Source: Lachnospiraceae bacterium
GTDB lineage: Bacteria > Bacillota > Clostridia > Lachnospirales > Lachnospiraceae
Reading direction: 5' to 3'
Length of the DNA: 64,000 nt
Assembly (NCBI GenBank): GCA_015056905.1
Contig: SVFI01000008.1
Span: forward strand, 1-64,000
Position numbers and translations under genes: made by a program. Every line of letters begins with the position of its first letter. Position 1 is the first letter of the stretch. This document shows positions 17,356-26,716 of the stretch, one piece after another. The notes beneath the pieces were generated by a model. It saw nothing but the letters and a program-made list of their open reading frames with translations. It did no database searches and was not told the origin of the DNA.

Positions 17356-17556
17356 ATGAACAAAGGTACAGTTAAGTGGTTCAACAACCAGAAAGGTTAC
17401 GGATTCATCTCTGATGAAGCTGGAAACGATGTTTTCGTACACTACTCAGGACTTAACATGGAAGGCTTCAAGTCATTAGATGAAGGCGCTGCAGTTGAGT
17501 ACGAAGTAGTTAACGGCGAAAAAGGACCTCAGGCAGTAAACGTAACTAAATTATAA
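17356..17556 (+). CDS. csp: cold-shock protein (CspA/CspB family)
   Basis: A 66-residue single cold-shock domain with RNP1 KGYGFI and RNP2 VFVHY and the surface aromatic residues that bind single-stranded RNA/DNA. Acts as an RNA chaperone and antiterminator. The start MNKGTVKW is set by GGAGG 8 nt upstream. Monocistronic with its own promoter and a downstream hairpin terminator. Confidence 0.96.
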   Translation: MNKGTVKWFNNQKGYGFISDEAGNDVFVHYSGLNMEGFKSLDEGAAVEYEVVNGEKGPQAVNVTKL

Positions 17557-17645
17557 GACTAATCCGTTTTGCGATGTGCCTTTTTGAAATATAAATCCAT
17601 AAGAATTTTGTTTTAAATTGACAGTTGTGCTAACAGATTAAAAAA

Positions 17646-17675
17646 GAAGAACCGGACTGACCGGTTCTTTTTTTA
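17646..17675. terminator. bidirectional terminator between csp and hisA
   Basis: AGAACCGG and CCGGTTCT around the loop ACTGA, A-run upstream and T-run downstream, serving the convergent csp (+) and hisA (-); it overlaps the hisA stop. Confidence 0.85.
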
Positions 17676-18449
17676 TGCTTCTATCTCTTTTAACACTCTC
17701 TCAAATTCCATCGTTCCGCCAAACAAATCCAGTGCACTTCCGATGGTCACATGGACATGATTCTGTCCAAGATCCTTAAGTTTTGCCAAATCTTCAAAGT
17801 CATGAACGCCTCCCGCATATGTGACCGGCCGCATCGTAAACTCCCCAAGCATACGCACAAGCTCCTCCTCTATTCCCTGCGACTTTCCTTCGACATCAAC
17901 TGCATGAATCAAAAACTCATCGCAGTAGGATGAGAGTTCTTCCATCGCTGCCACAGTCAGTTTCATATCCGTCTTATTTTGCCAACGGTCCGTCATGACA
18001 TAATAGCCATCCTCATATTTTTTACAACTTAAATCAAGAACGACGTGCTCCGGTCCGACCGCATCCACAAGTTTATTTAGGTTTACATAATTTATTTTCC
18101 CCTGCGAAAAAACATAGGATGTCACAACAACGTGCGATGCACCCTGCTCGATATAATAAGAAGCATTCTCCGCGGTAATTCCTCCGCCGACCTGCAATCC
18201 GCCCGGATATGCGCGAAGCGCCAGAACCGCCTGCCGGCGCGTCTCATCAAAAAATTCGCTTCCTTCTTTATTTAATAAAATTACATGTCCGCCGCAGATG
18301 TTTCTTTCTTTATATAAATCGGCAAAAAATGCCGCGTCCTGCTCTGCCACAAAATTTTCGCTCGCCTGATTGCCTTCGTCGACAAGACTGCTGCCGACAA
18401 TCTGTTTTACTTTTCCGTTATGAATGTCAATACATGGACGAAACTGCAT
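17673..18449 (-). CDS. hisA: HisA, eukaryotic-type (HIS6-like) ProFAR isomerase
   Basis: A 258-residue (beta/alpha)8 enzyme for the Amadori isomerisation of ProFAR in histidine biosynthesis. It follows the fungal HIS6 pattern, not classical bacterial HisA: FRPCIDIHNGKVKQIVG, LYKERNICGGHVILL, AYPGGLQVGGGI, GASHVVVTSYVF, VVLDLSCKKYEDGYYV, CDEFLIHAVDVEGKSQGIEEELV, VTYAGGV and HVTIGSALDLFGG. GAGAGGAG precedes the ATG. No other his genes lie next to it, so it appears as a solitary gene. One TTATGTAAAC copy (reverse) at 18081 encodes YVN. Confidence 0.9.
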   Translation of the reverse strand: MQFRPCIDIHNGKVKQIVGSSLVDEGNQASENFVAEQDAAFFADLYKERNICGGHVILLNKEGSEFFDETRRQAVLALRAYPGGLQVGGGITAENASYYIEQGASHVVVTSYVFSQGKINYVNLNKLVDAVGPEHVVLDLSCKKYEDGYYVMTDRWQNKTDMKLTVAAMEELSSYCDEFLIHAVDVEGKSQGIEEELVRMLGEFTMRPVTYAGGVHDFEDLAKLKDLGQNHVHVTIGSALDLFGGTMEFERVLKEIEA

Positions 18450-18600
18450 ATTGTTCTGCTCCTCTCGCGTGTTTCTTTAACAAGAATACCACACATGCAT
18501 TTTCGTAGGCAATGAATAATCAAAAAAAATCTGGGCAGATTATTCATATCAGTATCAAAATAACTGACATAATCGAGTATTGACAAAAGGAGTGAAAATT

Positions 18601-19071
18601 ATGAAAAAAAGCAAAACCCTTATCTATGTTCTTTTACTTTGTCTTTCGATGAGTACATTGGTCGGATGCGCATGCGGAAGAACAGAGACAAACAACTCAG
18701 ATGAAACACAGGGAACCACCGGCACAACAGGTGATTCAGCCGGTGACACCGGAACAGGCGACAGCATGACAGGCAGCGACATGAATGGCGGCGGCTCAGC
18801 AAATGGCGGATCAACAACCGGTGATTCCGCAGCCGGCGACATGAACGGCGGCGGCTCGGCGACCGACAATGCCACAGGTAATTCCGCAGACAACGCCGGA
18901 GACAGTGCAACAGGTGATGCAGGTAATACTGTAGAAGATGCAGGCAACGCGGTCGGTGATGCAATCGACGATGCCGGTAATGTCGTGGATGACATTGCAA
19001 ACGGCGCAGGCGATGTCGTCGAGGATATCACAAACGGTACTGACAACGCAGCAACAGATGCAAATCCTTAG
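18601..19071 (+). CDS. low-complexity lipoprotein
   Basis: A 156-residue lipoprotein: signal peptide with lipobox STLVGC, then a Gly/Ser/Thr/Asn/Asp-rich segment with the repeated unit DMNGGGSA, then an acidic segment of 11-residue-like repeats (VEDAGNAVGDAIDDAGNVVDDIANGAGDVVEDITNG) likely to form an amphipathic helix. AAAAGGAG lies before ATG 18601. No domain recognised; plausibly a surface spacer or stress-related protein. A terminator follows. Confidence 0.72.
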   Translation: MKKSKTLIYVLLLCLSMSTLVGCACGRTETNNSDETQGTTGTTGDSAGDTGTGDSMTGSDMNGGGSANGGSTTGDSAAGDMNGGGSATDNATGNSADNAGDSATGDAGNTVEDAGNAVGDAIDDAGNVVDDIANGAGDVVEDITNGTDNAATDANP

Positions 19072-19100
19072 TTCGTCTTTAATATTATGTAAACTATAAC

Positions 19101-19131
19101 AAAACCCTTCGGAACAATACCGAAGGGTTTT
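19101..19131. terminator. bidirectional terminator
   Basis: AAAACCCTTCGG and CCGAAGGGTTTT with a 7-nt loop, between the lipoprotein gene (+) and fbp (-). A TTATGTAAAC copy lies 6 nt upstream at 19085-19094. Confidence 0.88.
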
Positions 19132-19147
19132 CTTTTTCATGATTTAT

Positions 19148-21112
19148 TTATTCGTATACACTCTTCTCAATAAGATCACCATTTCGGTAAGCAAGCAGTA
19201 ACTCTTCGAGCTGATAAATACTCTCTTTTAACTCCGTACCGATGTCGGTGTCTGCCACACACAGCCTCTGAAGTGCAGTTTCCACCACGATAGAATCTGA
19301 GAAAATATCCGATTCCTTGCGAATCGCCGCCTCCGTCGACTCAAACGGTTCATGAGAAACAAGACGCATTCCGTGGGAATTGGCAACAAGCGTATAGCCT
19401 GCAATTCCCGTCTTGTTCTGATACGCCTTGGAAAATCCGCCATCAATAACTAAAAGCTTTCCACCGCATTTAATCGGTGACTCACCTTTTTTACGCTCCA
19501 CCGGAACATGTCCGTTGACGATGTGGGATTTTTCGCTATCCAAACCGAATTCTGCGAGAATCTTGTCAACGATATCTTCCCTGTCATACAGTCTGTAGTA
19601 TGCATTTTTCTTCTCTTTATGTGTTTCTTTATCCTCGATAAAATAACGCTCAAATGTTGTCATCTTATCTTTGCCGAACACCGGAGAATTCGGTCCTGAC
19701 CAGATATACCAGAGAATATCCTCTCCTTTTGCCTTCTCACCGGAATCACGCGTACCATAATAGCCTTTACGCGCATAATTATCGAGCACATCGTAAAGTG
19801 CCTTTCCGCAATACTCTTTGCCGAACACATCCACTTTCAGGAAATTACCTTCCTCATCCATCGGAACACATCCGTGATAGAGAAGATTTGAGTTGTGCAC
19901 CTTATAAAGCCCGCCTTTAGAAAACAGGAAACGAACGTCCTTCTGCAGTTTTTCACAGCGTGAAAAAGCCTGTCTGAGACGCTCCATAAGTTCTGCCTCT
20001 TCCTGCGTCAGAGCATATGGATTTTCCGGATCCACCGTCGGAAAATCCGTATCGCGCATCGGATAGGTTTTTCCTTCGACCGTTACTGTCTTATTCTTAA
20101 AATCAATCTTATCTAAAAGAAGTCTCTCCTCCATCATGAATTCCGGACGGCGCATGATAATCTGCCCTTCCAGCTTAAACTGAATAATGGCGATTGCCTT
20201 GTGCATCTTCATATCCATGCTGAGGTCTTTCGTGTTGTAATCCGTGTTAAATTTGATGGAAAAAATATCGCAATTTACATCTGCATATTTTTCCATCGCA
20301 AACGTCGCAAGCGGAATCAGGTTGATACCGTATCCTTCCTCAAGAGTATCAAGATTACCGTAACGGGCCGACATGCGGATGACATTCGCAATACAAGCCA
20401 AAGAGCCTGCTGCCGCTCCCATCCAGACAATGTCATGATTTCCCCACTGTACGTCGACATTATGGTAATGGCGAAGTGTATCGAGAATCACATGCGGTCC
20501 CGGACCTCTGTCATAAATATCTCCGACAATGTGAAGCTGGTCAACAACAAGTCGCTGAATGAGATTGCTGAGCGCAACGATAAATTCCGGCGCACGACCG
20601 ATACGGATAATGGTATTTACAATCTCATTGTAATACCCTTCCTTATCCTGCACCTCTGCCTTTTCCGTAATCAATTCTTCAATAATATATGCAAAATCTT
20701 TCGGCAGAGCTTTGCGCACCTTGGAGCGCGTATATTTGGAAGAGACATGCTTGGTAATCTGTACCAGGCGGTACAATGTAATCTTGTACCAATCTTCAAT
20801 ATTGTCCTCCTCCTGCATGACAATCTCAAGCTTTTCCTTCGGATAATAAATCAGAGTTGCAAGACTCTTCTTATCTTTGTTGCTGAGCGTGTTGCCGAAT
20901 TCTTCGTCAATTTTTCTGCGCACGGAACCGGAGCCGTTTTTCAAGATGTGATTAAACTGCTCATACTCACCGTGAATATCCGTCATGAAGTGCTCGGTAC
21001 CTTTGGGCAGATTGAGAATTGCCTGAAGGTTGATAATCTCTGTACTGGCTGCTGCAATATTCGGGTACTGCTTCGAAAGAGAACGCAGATACCTTAATTC
21101 CATTTCATCCAT
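19148..21112 (-). CDS. fbp: fructose-1,6-bisphosphatase, class III
   Basis: About 654 residues, the long Firmicute-type FBPase III (calcineurin-like phosphoesterase core), the gluconeogenic step from fructose-1,6-bisphosphate to fructose-6-phosphate. Motifs: [11 protein letters not shown] (DxH), [14 protein letters not shown] (GDxxDRG), [12 protein letters not shown] (GNHD) and [35 protein letters not shown]. Start chosen at ATG 21112, 10 nt after the dapB stop, with GGGGG as ribosome site; the open frame upstream overlaps dapB. Third gene of a dapA-dapB-fbp unit. Confidence 0.94.
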   Translation of the reverse strand: MDEMELRYLRSLSKQYPNIAAASTEIINLQAILNLPKGTEHFMTDIHGEYEQFNHILKNGSGSVRRKIDEEFGNTLSNKDKKSLATLIYYPKEKLEIVMQEEDNIEDWYKITLYRLVQITKHVSSKYTRSKVRKALPKDFAYIIEELITEKAEVQDKEGYYNEIVNTIIRIGRAPEFIVALSNLIQRLVVDQLHIVGDIYDRGPGPHVILDTLRHYHNVDVQWGNHDIVWMGAAAGSLACIANVIRMSARYGNLDTLEEGYGINLIPLATFAMEKYADVNCDIFSIKFNTDYNTKDLSMDMKMHKAIAIIQFKLEGQIIMRRPEFMMEERLLLDKIDFKNKTVTVEGKTYPMRDTDFPTVDPENPYALTQEEAELMERLRQAFSRCEKLQKDVRFLFSKGGLYKVHNSNLLYHGCVPMDEEGNFLKVDVFGKEYCGKALYDVLDNYARKGYYGTRDSGEKAKGEDILWYIWSGPNSPVFGKDKMTTFERYFIEDKETHKEKKNAYYRLYDREDIVDKILAEFGLDSEKSHIVNGHVPVERKKGESPIKCGGKLLVIDGGFSKAYQNKTGIAGYTLVANSHGMRLVSHEPFESTEAAIRKESDIFSDSIVVETALQRLCVADTDIGTELKESIYQLEELLLAYRNGDLIEKSVYE

Positions 21113-21122
21113 ACTGTTCCCC

Positions 21123-21881
21123 CTATGCGTTGATGACATCGCTCATATCATACATTCCGGCTGCTTTTCCCTTCAGGAATTTGGCTGCCTGCACAGCGCC
21201 TTTGCCAAATACAGCCTTAGAGTAGGCTCTGTGTGACAATGTAATAACTTCATCTTCTCCGGCAAAAATCACGTCATGGTCACCGACAATCGTTCCGCCT
21301 CTGACAGCAGAAAATCCGATTTCCTGCTTCGGTCTTACGATGCTTCGGTCACTTCTGTCATATACATATTCAAATTTTTCTTCAAATGCTTCGTTGATGG
21401 AATCACCGAGAGCCAGTGCTGTACCGCTCGGAGAGTCCTTTTTCAGGTTATGATGTTTTTCTACAATTTCAATATCAAAACCTGCTTCTGCCAAAATCGG
21501 CGAGATGTCTTTCAGAACTTTTTGCAGAAGATTAATTCCCATCGACATGTTGGCGGATTTAAGCACTGCCACCTTCTTTGATGTTTCCTGCACTTTATCG
21601 AGTTGCGCCTTCGTCAGACCGGTTGTGCAAAGTACGACCGGAACCTTTTTATCCGCGCAGTAGTCTAATAACGCATCCATACAAACCGGTGAAGAAAAAT
21701 CGATGACTACATCCGCTTCCACATCACACTCTGCGATGTTTTTAAAAACCGGATATGTATTGGAGATACCGTCATACACGTCCACTCCGGCCGCAATCTC
21801 AATTGCCTCATCCGTCTCTATCAGTCTTGTAATGGTCTGTCCCATCTTTCCGTTACAGCCATGCATAATTACTTTTGTCAT
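21123..21881 (-). CDS. dapB: 4-hydroxy-tetrahydrodipicolinate reductase
   Basis: A 252-residue DapB of the lysine/diaminopimelate pathway. N-terminal dinucleotide site [11 protein letters not shown] (usually GAxGRMG), VIDFSSP, CTTGL, and the catalytic [16 protein letters not shown] with His pair and Lys; [14 protein letters not shown] towards the end. AAAGGAG precedes the ATG. It lies downstream of dapA with a 204-bp hairpin element between them, and the fbp gene follows closely. Confidence 0.95.
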   Translation of the reverse strand: MTKVIMHGCNGKMGQTITRLIETDEAIEIAAGVDVYDGISNTYPVFKNIAECDVEADVVIDFSSPVCMDALLDYCADKKVPVVLCTTGLTKAQLDKVQETSKKVAVLKSANMSMGINLLQKVLKDISPILAEAGFDIEIVEKHHNLKKDSPSGTALALGDSINEAFEEKFEYVYDRSDRSIVRPKQEIGFSAVRGGTIVGDHDVIFAGEDEVITLSHRAYSKAVFGKGAVQAAKFLKGKAAGMYDMSDVINA

Positions 21882-21907
21882 ATTATTCTCCTTTCATCGT
21901 CGCTTTC

Positions 21908-22111
21908 ATTCGCGATGGTAAAAATGAAAGCGATACTTCTCCTGCACAACGATTCCCATACAGGCACGTTCCCACTTGGTGAAAAACGTAACAGTACTAA
22001 GGATTCTCCGCGCATCCCTGCACGGAGAATCCAAGTGCTGACGTTTTTCAACAGCCTTCATGGAAATCGTTGTGCAGGACATCTTTCGCTTTCATTTTTA
22101 CCATCACGAAT
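21908..22111. repeat. 204-bp imperfect long inverted repeat between dapA and dapB
   Basis: The arms start ATTCG(C)GATGG and end CCATC(A)CGAAT. Paired blocks inward: GGTAAAAATGAAAGCGA (21918-21934) with TTCGCTTTCATTTTTACC; TCCTGCACAACGAT with ATCGTTGTGCAGGA (to 22079); TTGGTGAAAAACGT region with ACGTTTTTCAACA; and GGATTCTCCG with CGGAGAATCC around a 12-nt loop. The arms differ by an about 11-nt bulge. A second local hairpin, CGCTTTCATT (21901) with AATGAAAGCG (21923-21932), competes with it. No ORF or transposase is inside. Could be a MITE-like element or a structured RNA. Confidence 0.75.
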
Positions 22112-22122
22112 CAAATATGAAG

Positions 22123-22153
22123 ATGACAGGCAGAAAAATTTGCTGCCTGTCAT
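22123..22153. terminator. hairpin downstream of dapA
   Basis: ATGACAGGCAG pairs with CTGCCTGTCAT. There is no clear T run on the minus strand after it, so it may be an mRNA 3'-end or processing hairpin, not a strong terminator. Confidence 0.5.
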
Positions 22154-22179
22154 ATGTTATGTTCATACAAATATCGCTG

Positions 22180-23067
22180 TTATAAAATACCGAAACCTTT
22201 CATTGCCGCTTCTAATTTCGCTGCGTTCTGCGGTTCCATCTCTGTCAGAGGTCTGCGCATCGGACCGGCCTCAAGACCCATGAGATTCATGGCTTTCTTT
22301 ACCGGAATCGGATTTACCTCACAGAATAACGCATCAATCAGTTCGATGGCATCGAGCTGAATCTTGCGGCTCGCTTCCACGTCACCTTCAAAATATTTCG
22401 CACACATGTCATGTGTCTGCTGCGGTGCCACATTGGATAATACAGAGATAACACCTTTTCCTCCGAGCGAAAGAATCGGAACAATCTGGTCATCGTTTCC
22501 GCTGTACACATCGACACAGCCGTCCGCGATGGAAAGAAGTTTTGCCACGCCTGAAATATTACCCGTCGCGTCTTTCACTCCGACAATGTTTGGAACTTCC
22601 TTACAGAGTTTTACAACCGTCTCCGGCTGAATGAACACACCACCGGTTCTTCCCGGGATATTGTAAAGAATCACCGGAATATTTACCGCCTCTGCAATCA
22701 TTGTAAAATGCTCGGCAAGACCTTTCTGTGTACATTTATTGTAATATGGTGTCACTACTAAGAGTCCGTCTGCTCCTGCCTTCTCTGCTTCCTGTGATAA
22801 GTAAATCGCAGTTTCTGTACAATTAGAACCTGTACCTGCTACAACCGGAATACGTTTATTTACAACTTTGATACAGTAACGAATCACATCTAAATGTTCC
22901 TCGTGAGAAAGTGTGGACGCCTCGCCCGTTGTTCCGCACACGATAATCGCATCGGTTCCGCCTGCAATCTGAAGCTCAATCTGTTTTTCGAAAGCTTCGT
23001 AATTTACACTTCCGTCTTCATGAAATGGTGTGACAATCGCTACACCTGCTCCTGTAAAAATAGCCAT
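22180..23067 (-). CDS. dapA: 4-hydroxy-tetrahydrodipicolinate synthase
   Basis: A 295-residue TIM-barrel aldolase condensing pyruvate with aspartate semialdehyde, first step of the DAP/lysine branch. Motifs: VAIVTPFHEDGSVNYEAF, VCGTTGEASTLSHEEH, VVAGTGSNCT, VVTPYYNKCTQKGL with the catalytic Tyr, LYNIPGRTG, and VGVKDATGNIS with the Schiff-base Lys. AAAGGAGG precedes ATG 23067; the open frame further upstream is riboswitch sequence. Controlled by the lysine riboswitch in its leader. Confidence 0.96.
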   Translation of the reverse strand: MAIFTGAGVAIVTPFHEDGSVNYEAFEKQIELQIAGGTDAIIVCGTTGEASTLSHEEHLDVIRYCIKVVNKRIPVVAGTGSNCTETAIYLSQEAEKAGADGLLVVTPYYNKCTQKGLAEHFTMIAEAVNIPVILYNIPGRTGGVFIQPETVVKLCKEVPNIVGVKDATGNISGVAKLLSIADGCVDVYSGNDDQIVPILSLGGKGVISVLSNVAPQQTHDMCAKYFEGDVEASRKIQLDAIELIDALFCEVNPIPVKKAMNLMGLEAGPMRRPLTEMEPQNAAKLEAAMKGFGIL

Positions 23068-23126
23068 TTTTCTTCCTCCTTTAATAAAGAAAAAGCCGAC
23101 ATGAAAAGAGCCGACTTCAAAATTCC

Positions 23127-23300
23127 GTTCCGATAGCTCCCCATCAATCCTGATGACAGTCATACAGCTCTTAACTGTATGCCCAAGACAAAAAGGTACA
23201 GGCCTCTCTCTCTTTCGGCATCTTTCCCTTTTATTCTTATTCATATGCACCTGCTGCATCCTAAGAACTACTTTTGAAAAATGCGACCTCTATCTATTTC
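23127..23300 (-). ncRNA. lysine riboswitch (L box)
   Basis: The minus-strand leader of dapA carries hallmark segments of the L box: AGAGGTCGC and AAAAGTAG near the 5' end, GGGAAAGATGCCGAAAGAG, GGGCATACAGTTAAGAGCTG followed by TATGACTGTCATC, and GGGGAGCTATCGG. P1 can form between GATAG (23290-23294) and CTATC (23132-23136). It senses lysine and shuts off dapA; whether by termination or by hiding the AAAGGAGG site is not clear from the sequence. Confidence 0.88.
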
Positions 23301-23338
23301 ATATTGACAGCTCTGCCTATATTTCAGAACCTATTGCA

Positions 23339-23367
23339 AGCATAGCATTCTTCTTAATATCTGTCAA
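23339..23367 (-). promoter_or_regulatory. promoter of the dapA riboswitch leader
   Basis: Minus strand: TTGACA (23362-23367), 17-bp spacer, TATGCT (23339-23344), about 40 bp upstream of the L box. Confidence 0.75.
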
Positions 23368-23400
23368 TCTTTTTCCCCTTTTTACAAATATTAGGAAGTC

Positions 23401-23428
23401 AAAAACTCCGGACAATCGTCCGGAGTTT
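23401..23428 (-). terminator. terminator after the BtuR-like gene
   Basis: AAACTCCGGAC and GTCCGGAGTTT with a 4-nt loop, followed on the minus strand by a T run. Confidence 0.85.
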
Positions 23429-23434
23429 CATAAA

Positions 23435-23932
23435 CTAAAATACTTTAAAATTCATGGTCTCAATTTTGGAAACTTCGTCGGCAAGCAAACACAAATCGTC
23501 GTTTAGCTGTATGCCCGTCAAAATTACAGTCGTCTCCTCATCCTTGGCTTCCAGCAGAGTCTTTATTTCCTCCGAGGTCACGATTCCCATATCCAAAAGC
23601 CCGAGAACCTCGTCAAGAATGAGTAAATCACACTCTCCGGTCGAGAGCACTTTCTTTGCAAAATTAAGCCCGTTGAGGATGTTCATCTTCTCCTCCTGCT
23701 GCTCATGCTCACTTAAGTTTGTATAATCTTCCGTCGCCTTTTCAAAACGGAAAAATTTAATTTCGGGTTCAAAGCGTCTCAGATACTCCGCATTCATGAG
23801 CAAATCTGCCTTCAAAAACTGGATAACGACAACATTTTTCCCGCTGCACGCCGCATAGATTGCCTCACCGATAGCCGCAGGTGTTTTCCCGTGACCGTCT
23901 CCGGTAAATATATGTATCTTTCCCTGCTCCAT
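23435..23932 (-). CDS. cob(I)alamin adenosyltransferase-like ATPase (CobA/BtuR family)
   Basis: A 165-residue P-loop protein (FTGDGHGKTPAAIGEAI), with VVVIQFLKA, a hydrophobic Walker B-like LLILDEVLGLLDMG and VILTG, the layout of CobO/BtuR corrinoid adenosyltransferases. It ends at NFKVF, lacking the usual C-terminal region after the aspartate-rich motif, and the P-loop has HGKTP in place of KGKTT. It may have another ATP-dependent role. Start at 23932 follows GAGAGG. The SSB-like gene lies upstream on the same strand; no cobalamin genes nearby. Confidence 0.75.
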   Translation of the reverse strand: MEQGKIHIFTGDGHGKTPAAIGEAIYAACSGKNVVVIQFLKADLLMNAEYLRRFEPEIKFFRFEKATEDYTNLSEHEQQEEKMNILNGLNFAKKVLSTGECDLLILDEVLGLLDMGIVTSEEIKTLLEAKDEETTVILTGIQLNDDLCLLADEVSKIETMNFKVF

Positions 23933-23983
23933 ATTGCACCTCTCAGAATCGGATTCTGTCTTCACAAAATCCATTGCCAAAAT

Positions 23984-24661
23984 TTACACTTCCGGCATCA
24001 TAGCACAATTTTCCGATAACTGCAACTCCTCTTCCTCATCCACAAGTTCCAGTTTGCTCACACTCACTTCGTAGGCAATTCGTTTTTCGGCCTCATCATC
24101 CGACAGCTTTTTCATGTATTCCCTGCTCTGGATTCTACCCCAGATTCTGCAACGTTCTCCCACCTGAAAACTGCTGGAATATCTGGCATTTCTACCCCAG
24201 CTGATGCACGGTATATAATCACTTTTTCCGTACGGACGGTTGACGGCGAGCAGAATATCCGCAATTTCCCTTCCGAGCGGCGTTTTCCGGTAAATCGGTT
24301 CTTTGCAAATGTAGCCGTCGAGAAAAATATAGTTCGTCTTTTCTTTTTCCGCCATCTCTTCCAAAAACTCGACTTCTCTTACAAACACAGATAAAATCAG
24401 TCTGTTCTTATGTTCTTCATGGCGGTTGTAGGACCGAAACTGTCCGCTTACCATAATTGTGGTTCCCCGATAATCCTTTTCTACATCCATCAGCCTCTCG
24501 GAAACCATCAGCGGGATCAAATCGGACGAATCGCTAAGCCGCGGCACAAGCAAATCGACCATATAAAATCCTTCCCCGAATATCTCATGACTGTACACGA
24601 AGTCACCCACAATCTCTCCGATAACTACTACCTGGTTGTTTTCAATTACCTTATCTGTCAT
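23984..24661 (-). CDS. tandem OB-fold protein, SSB-like
   Basis: A 225-residue protein with two probable OB folds. The second (NYIFLDGYICKEPIYRKTPLGREIADILLAVNRPYGKSDYIPCISWGRNARYSSSFQVGERCRIWGRIQSREY) matches the single-stranded-DNA-binding protein pattern, and the first (VVVIGEIVGDFVYSHEIFGEGFYMVDLLVPR) is more divergent. No acidic SSB tip at the C-terminus. Possibly a specialised SSB or primosomal factor. AGAAGGGAG precedes the ATG. Confidence 0.75.
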   Translation of the reverse strand: MTDKVIENNQVVVIGEIVGDFVYSHEIFGEGFYMVDLLVPRLSDSSDLIPLMVSERLMDVEKDYRGTTIMVSGQFRSYNRHEEHKNRLILSVFVREVEFLEEMAEKEKTNYIFLDGYICKEPIYRKTPLGREIADILLAVNRPYGKSDYIPCISWGRNARYSSSFQVGERCRIWGRIQSREYMKKLSDDEAEKRIAYEVSVSKLELVDEEEELQLSENCAMMPEV

Positions 24662-24846
24662 TTTTTGTTCTCCCTTCTTAGATCAAGAATTTTTTCCTGT
24701 CATGCTATATAAATTTATGTGTGAATTCCGTTTTTATGACATTGTTTCATCGACGCATGGTTGCTTTTTGCGACATTTGTGGTAGACTATTGTCGTTTGA
24801 GTTTAAAAAATGGGTATACTTAAATAGAAAAAGAGGCGATTTTGTA

Positions 24847-26679
24847 ATGAAAACAAAAAGAAATGATATCAGAAATGTTGCAATCATTGCGCATGTAGAC
24901 CACGGTAAAACAACATTGGTCGATGAACTCTTAAAACAGAGTGGCGTATTCCGCGCCGGCGCGGAAGTGGCAGAACGCGTCATGGACTCTAACGATATCG
25001 AAAGAGAACGCGGTATCACAATCCTTTCCAAAAACACTGCCGTAACATATAAAGACACCAAAATAAACATCATTGATACACCGGGACATGCGGACTTCGG
25101 CGGCGAAGTGGAGCGTGTGCTGAAGATGGTCAACGGCGTCATTCTCGTTGTCGACGCCTTCGAGGGAGCTATGCCACAGACCAAATTCGTGCTCCGCAAA
25201 GCCCTGGATTTAAAACTCCCTGTCATCGTCTGTGTCAACAAAATCGACCGTCCGGAAGCCAGACCTTCGGAAGTAATTGATGAAATACTGGAACTTTTTA
25301 TTGATTTGGAAGCAGACGAATGGCAGCTTGACTGTCCTTTCGTGTTCGCATCCGCCAAGGCGGGCACGGCATCACTTGATATGGATGTGCCAGGTAAGGA
25401 CATGATTCCGTTATTTGAAACGATTTTAGATTACATTCCTGCTCCGGAAGGTGACCCGGAAGCCGGAACACAGCTTCTGATCAGCACTATCGACTACAAC
25501 GAATACGTCGGACGTATCGGTGTCGGTAAAGTCGATAACGGCAACATCAGCGTCAATCAGGAGGTTGCCATTGTCAACCACCATGAGCCGGACAAGATGA
25601 AAAAAGTAAAGGTTTCCAAGCTTTATGAATTTGACGGGCTGAAAAAAGTGGAAGTCAAAGAAGCCGGCATCGGTTCCATTGTCGCGATTTCCGGGATTAC
25701 GGACATCCGCATCGGTGATACACTTTGCTGCCCTTCCGACCCGCAGCCGATTCCATTCCAAAAAATTTCCGAACCGACCATCGCAATGCATTTCATTGTC
25801 AACGACTCTCCGCTCGCCGGTTTGGAGGGCAAATATGTGACAAGCCGTCACCTTCGTGACCGCTTATTCCGCGAACTCAACACGGACGTTTCTCTCCGCG
25901 TGGAAGAAACAGATACGACGGAAGCCTTCAAAGTTTCCGGACGCGGTGAACTTCATTTGTCGGTTCTTATTGAAAATATGCGACGTGAAGGATACGAATT
26001 TGCGGTATCCAAAGCGGAAGTGCTCTATAAAACAGATGAAAACGGAAAGCGGCTTGAGCCGATGGAAACGGCTTACGTCGACGTCCCGGAAGAATTTTCC
26101 GGTTCCGTCATCCAAAAGCTTTCTGCCCGCAAAGGCGAGCTCCTTAGCATGGGACAGACAAGCGGTGGTTACACACGCCTGGAATTCTCCATCCCCTCCA
26201 GAGGCCTGATTGGCTACCGCGGTGAGTTTCTGACCGACACAAAAGGGAACGGTATTATCAACACTTCCTTCCAGGGTTACGGTCCTTACAAGGGCGACAT
26301 GATGTACCGCAGCCAAGGTTCTCTTATCGCCTTTGAGAGCGGCGAGGCAATTACCTACGGTCTCTACAATGCTCAGGAGCGAGGAACACTCTTTATCGGT
26401 GCAGGCACAAAAGTATACGCCGGAATGGTCGTCGGCGAAACCGGCAAGGCTGAGGACGTCGAAATCAACGTCTGCAAGAAAAAACAGCTGACCAACACCC
26501 GCTCTTCCGGTGCGGATGAGGCGCTCCGTCTCTCTCCTCCACGCATCCTCTCACTTGAGCAGGCACTCGATTTCATTGACACGGACGAACTTTTGGAAGT
26601 CACTCCGGAAAGTCTCCGTATCCGAAAGAAAATTCTCGACCCGACACTACGTAAAAGGGCTGCGTTTAAGAAATCATAA
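24847..26679 (+). CDS. typA: ribosome-associated GTPase TypA/BipA
   Basis: A 610-residue translational GTPase for ribosome assembly and stress adaptation. AHVDHGKTTLVDELL (P-loop), ERGITIL (switch I), DTPGHADFGGEVERVL (G3) and CVNKIDRPEARP (G4) are followed by EF-Tu domain 2, EF-G-like domains III and V, and the BipA-specific C-terminus (ITYGLYNAQERGTLFIGAG ... LTNTRSSGADEALRLSPP). Start at ATG 24847 follows GAGGCG; the frame is open upstream but promoter-like TATACT sits there. Confidence 0.96.
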   Translation: MKTKRNDIRNVAIIAHVDHGKTTLVDELLKQSGVFRAGAEVAERVMDSNDIERERGITILSKNTAVTYKDTKINIIDTPGHADFGGEVERVLKMVNGVILVVDAFEGAMPQTKFVLRKALDLKLPVIVCVNKIDRPEARPSEVIDEILELFIDLEADEWQLDCPFVFASAKAGTASLDMDVPGKDMIPLFETILDYIPAPEGDPEAGTQLLISTIDYNEYVGRIGVGKVDNGNISVNQEVAIVNHHEPDKMKKVKVSKLYEFDGLKKVEVKEAGIGSIVAISGITDIRIGDTLCCPSDPQPIPFQKISEPTIAMHFIVNDSPLAGLEGKYVTSRHLRDRLFRELNTDVSLRVEETDTTEAFKVSGRGELHLSVLIENMRREGYEFAVSKAEVLYKTDENGKRLEPMETAYVDVPEEFSGSVIQKLSARKGELLSMGQTSGGYTRLEFSIPSRGLIGYRGEFLTDTKGNGIINTSFQGYGPYKGDMMYRSQGSLIAFESGEAITYGLYNAQERGTLFIGAGTKVYAGMVVGETGKAEDVEINVCKKKQLTNTRSSGADEALRLSPPRILSLEQALDFIDTDELLEVTPESLRIRKKILDPTLRKRAAFKKS

Positions 26680-26716
26680 AAAACGGAATTCTTTGCCGAA
26701 CGGCAATGAGCATAAC

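Noticed and set aside
20201-21097. 298-codon open frame on the plus strand
   Set aside because: Antisense to fbp, with well-conserved FBPase motifs on the other strand.
23073-23126. Classical terminator of the lysine riboswitch
   Set aside because: GTCGGCT occurs twice as a direct repeat, not as an inverted one, so no stable terminator stem could be supported.
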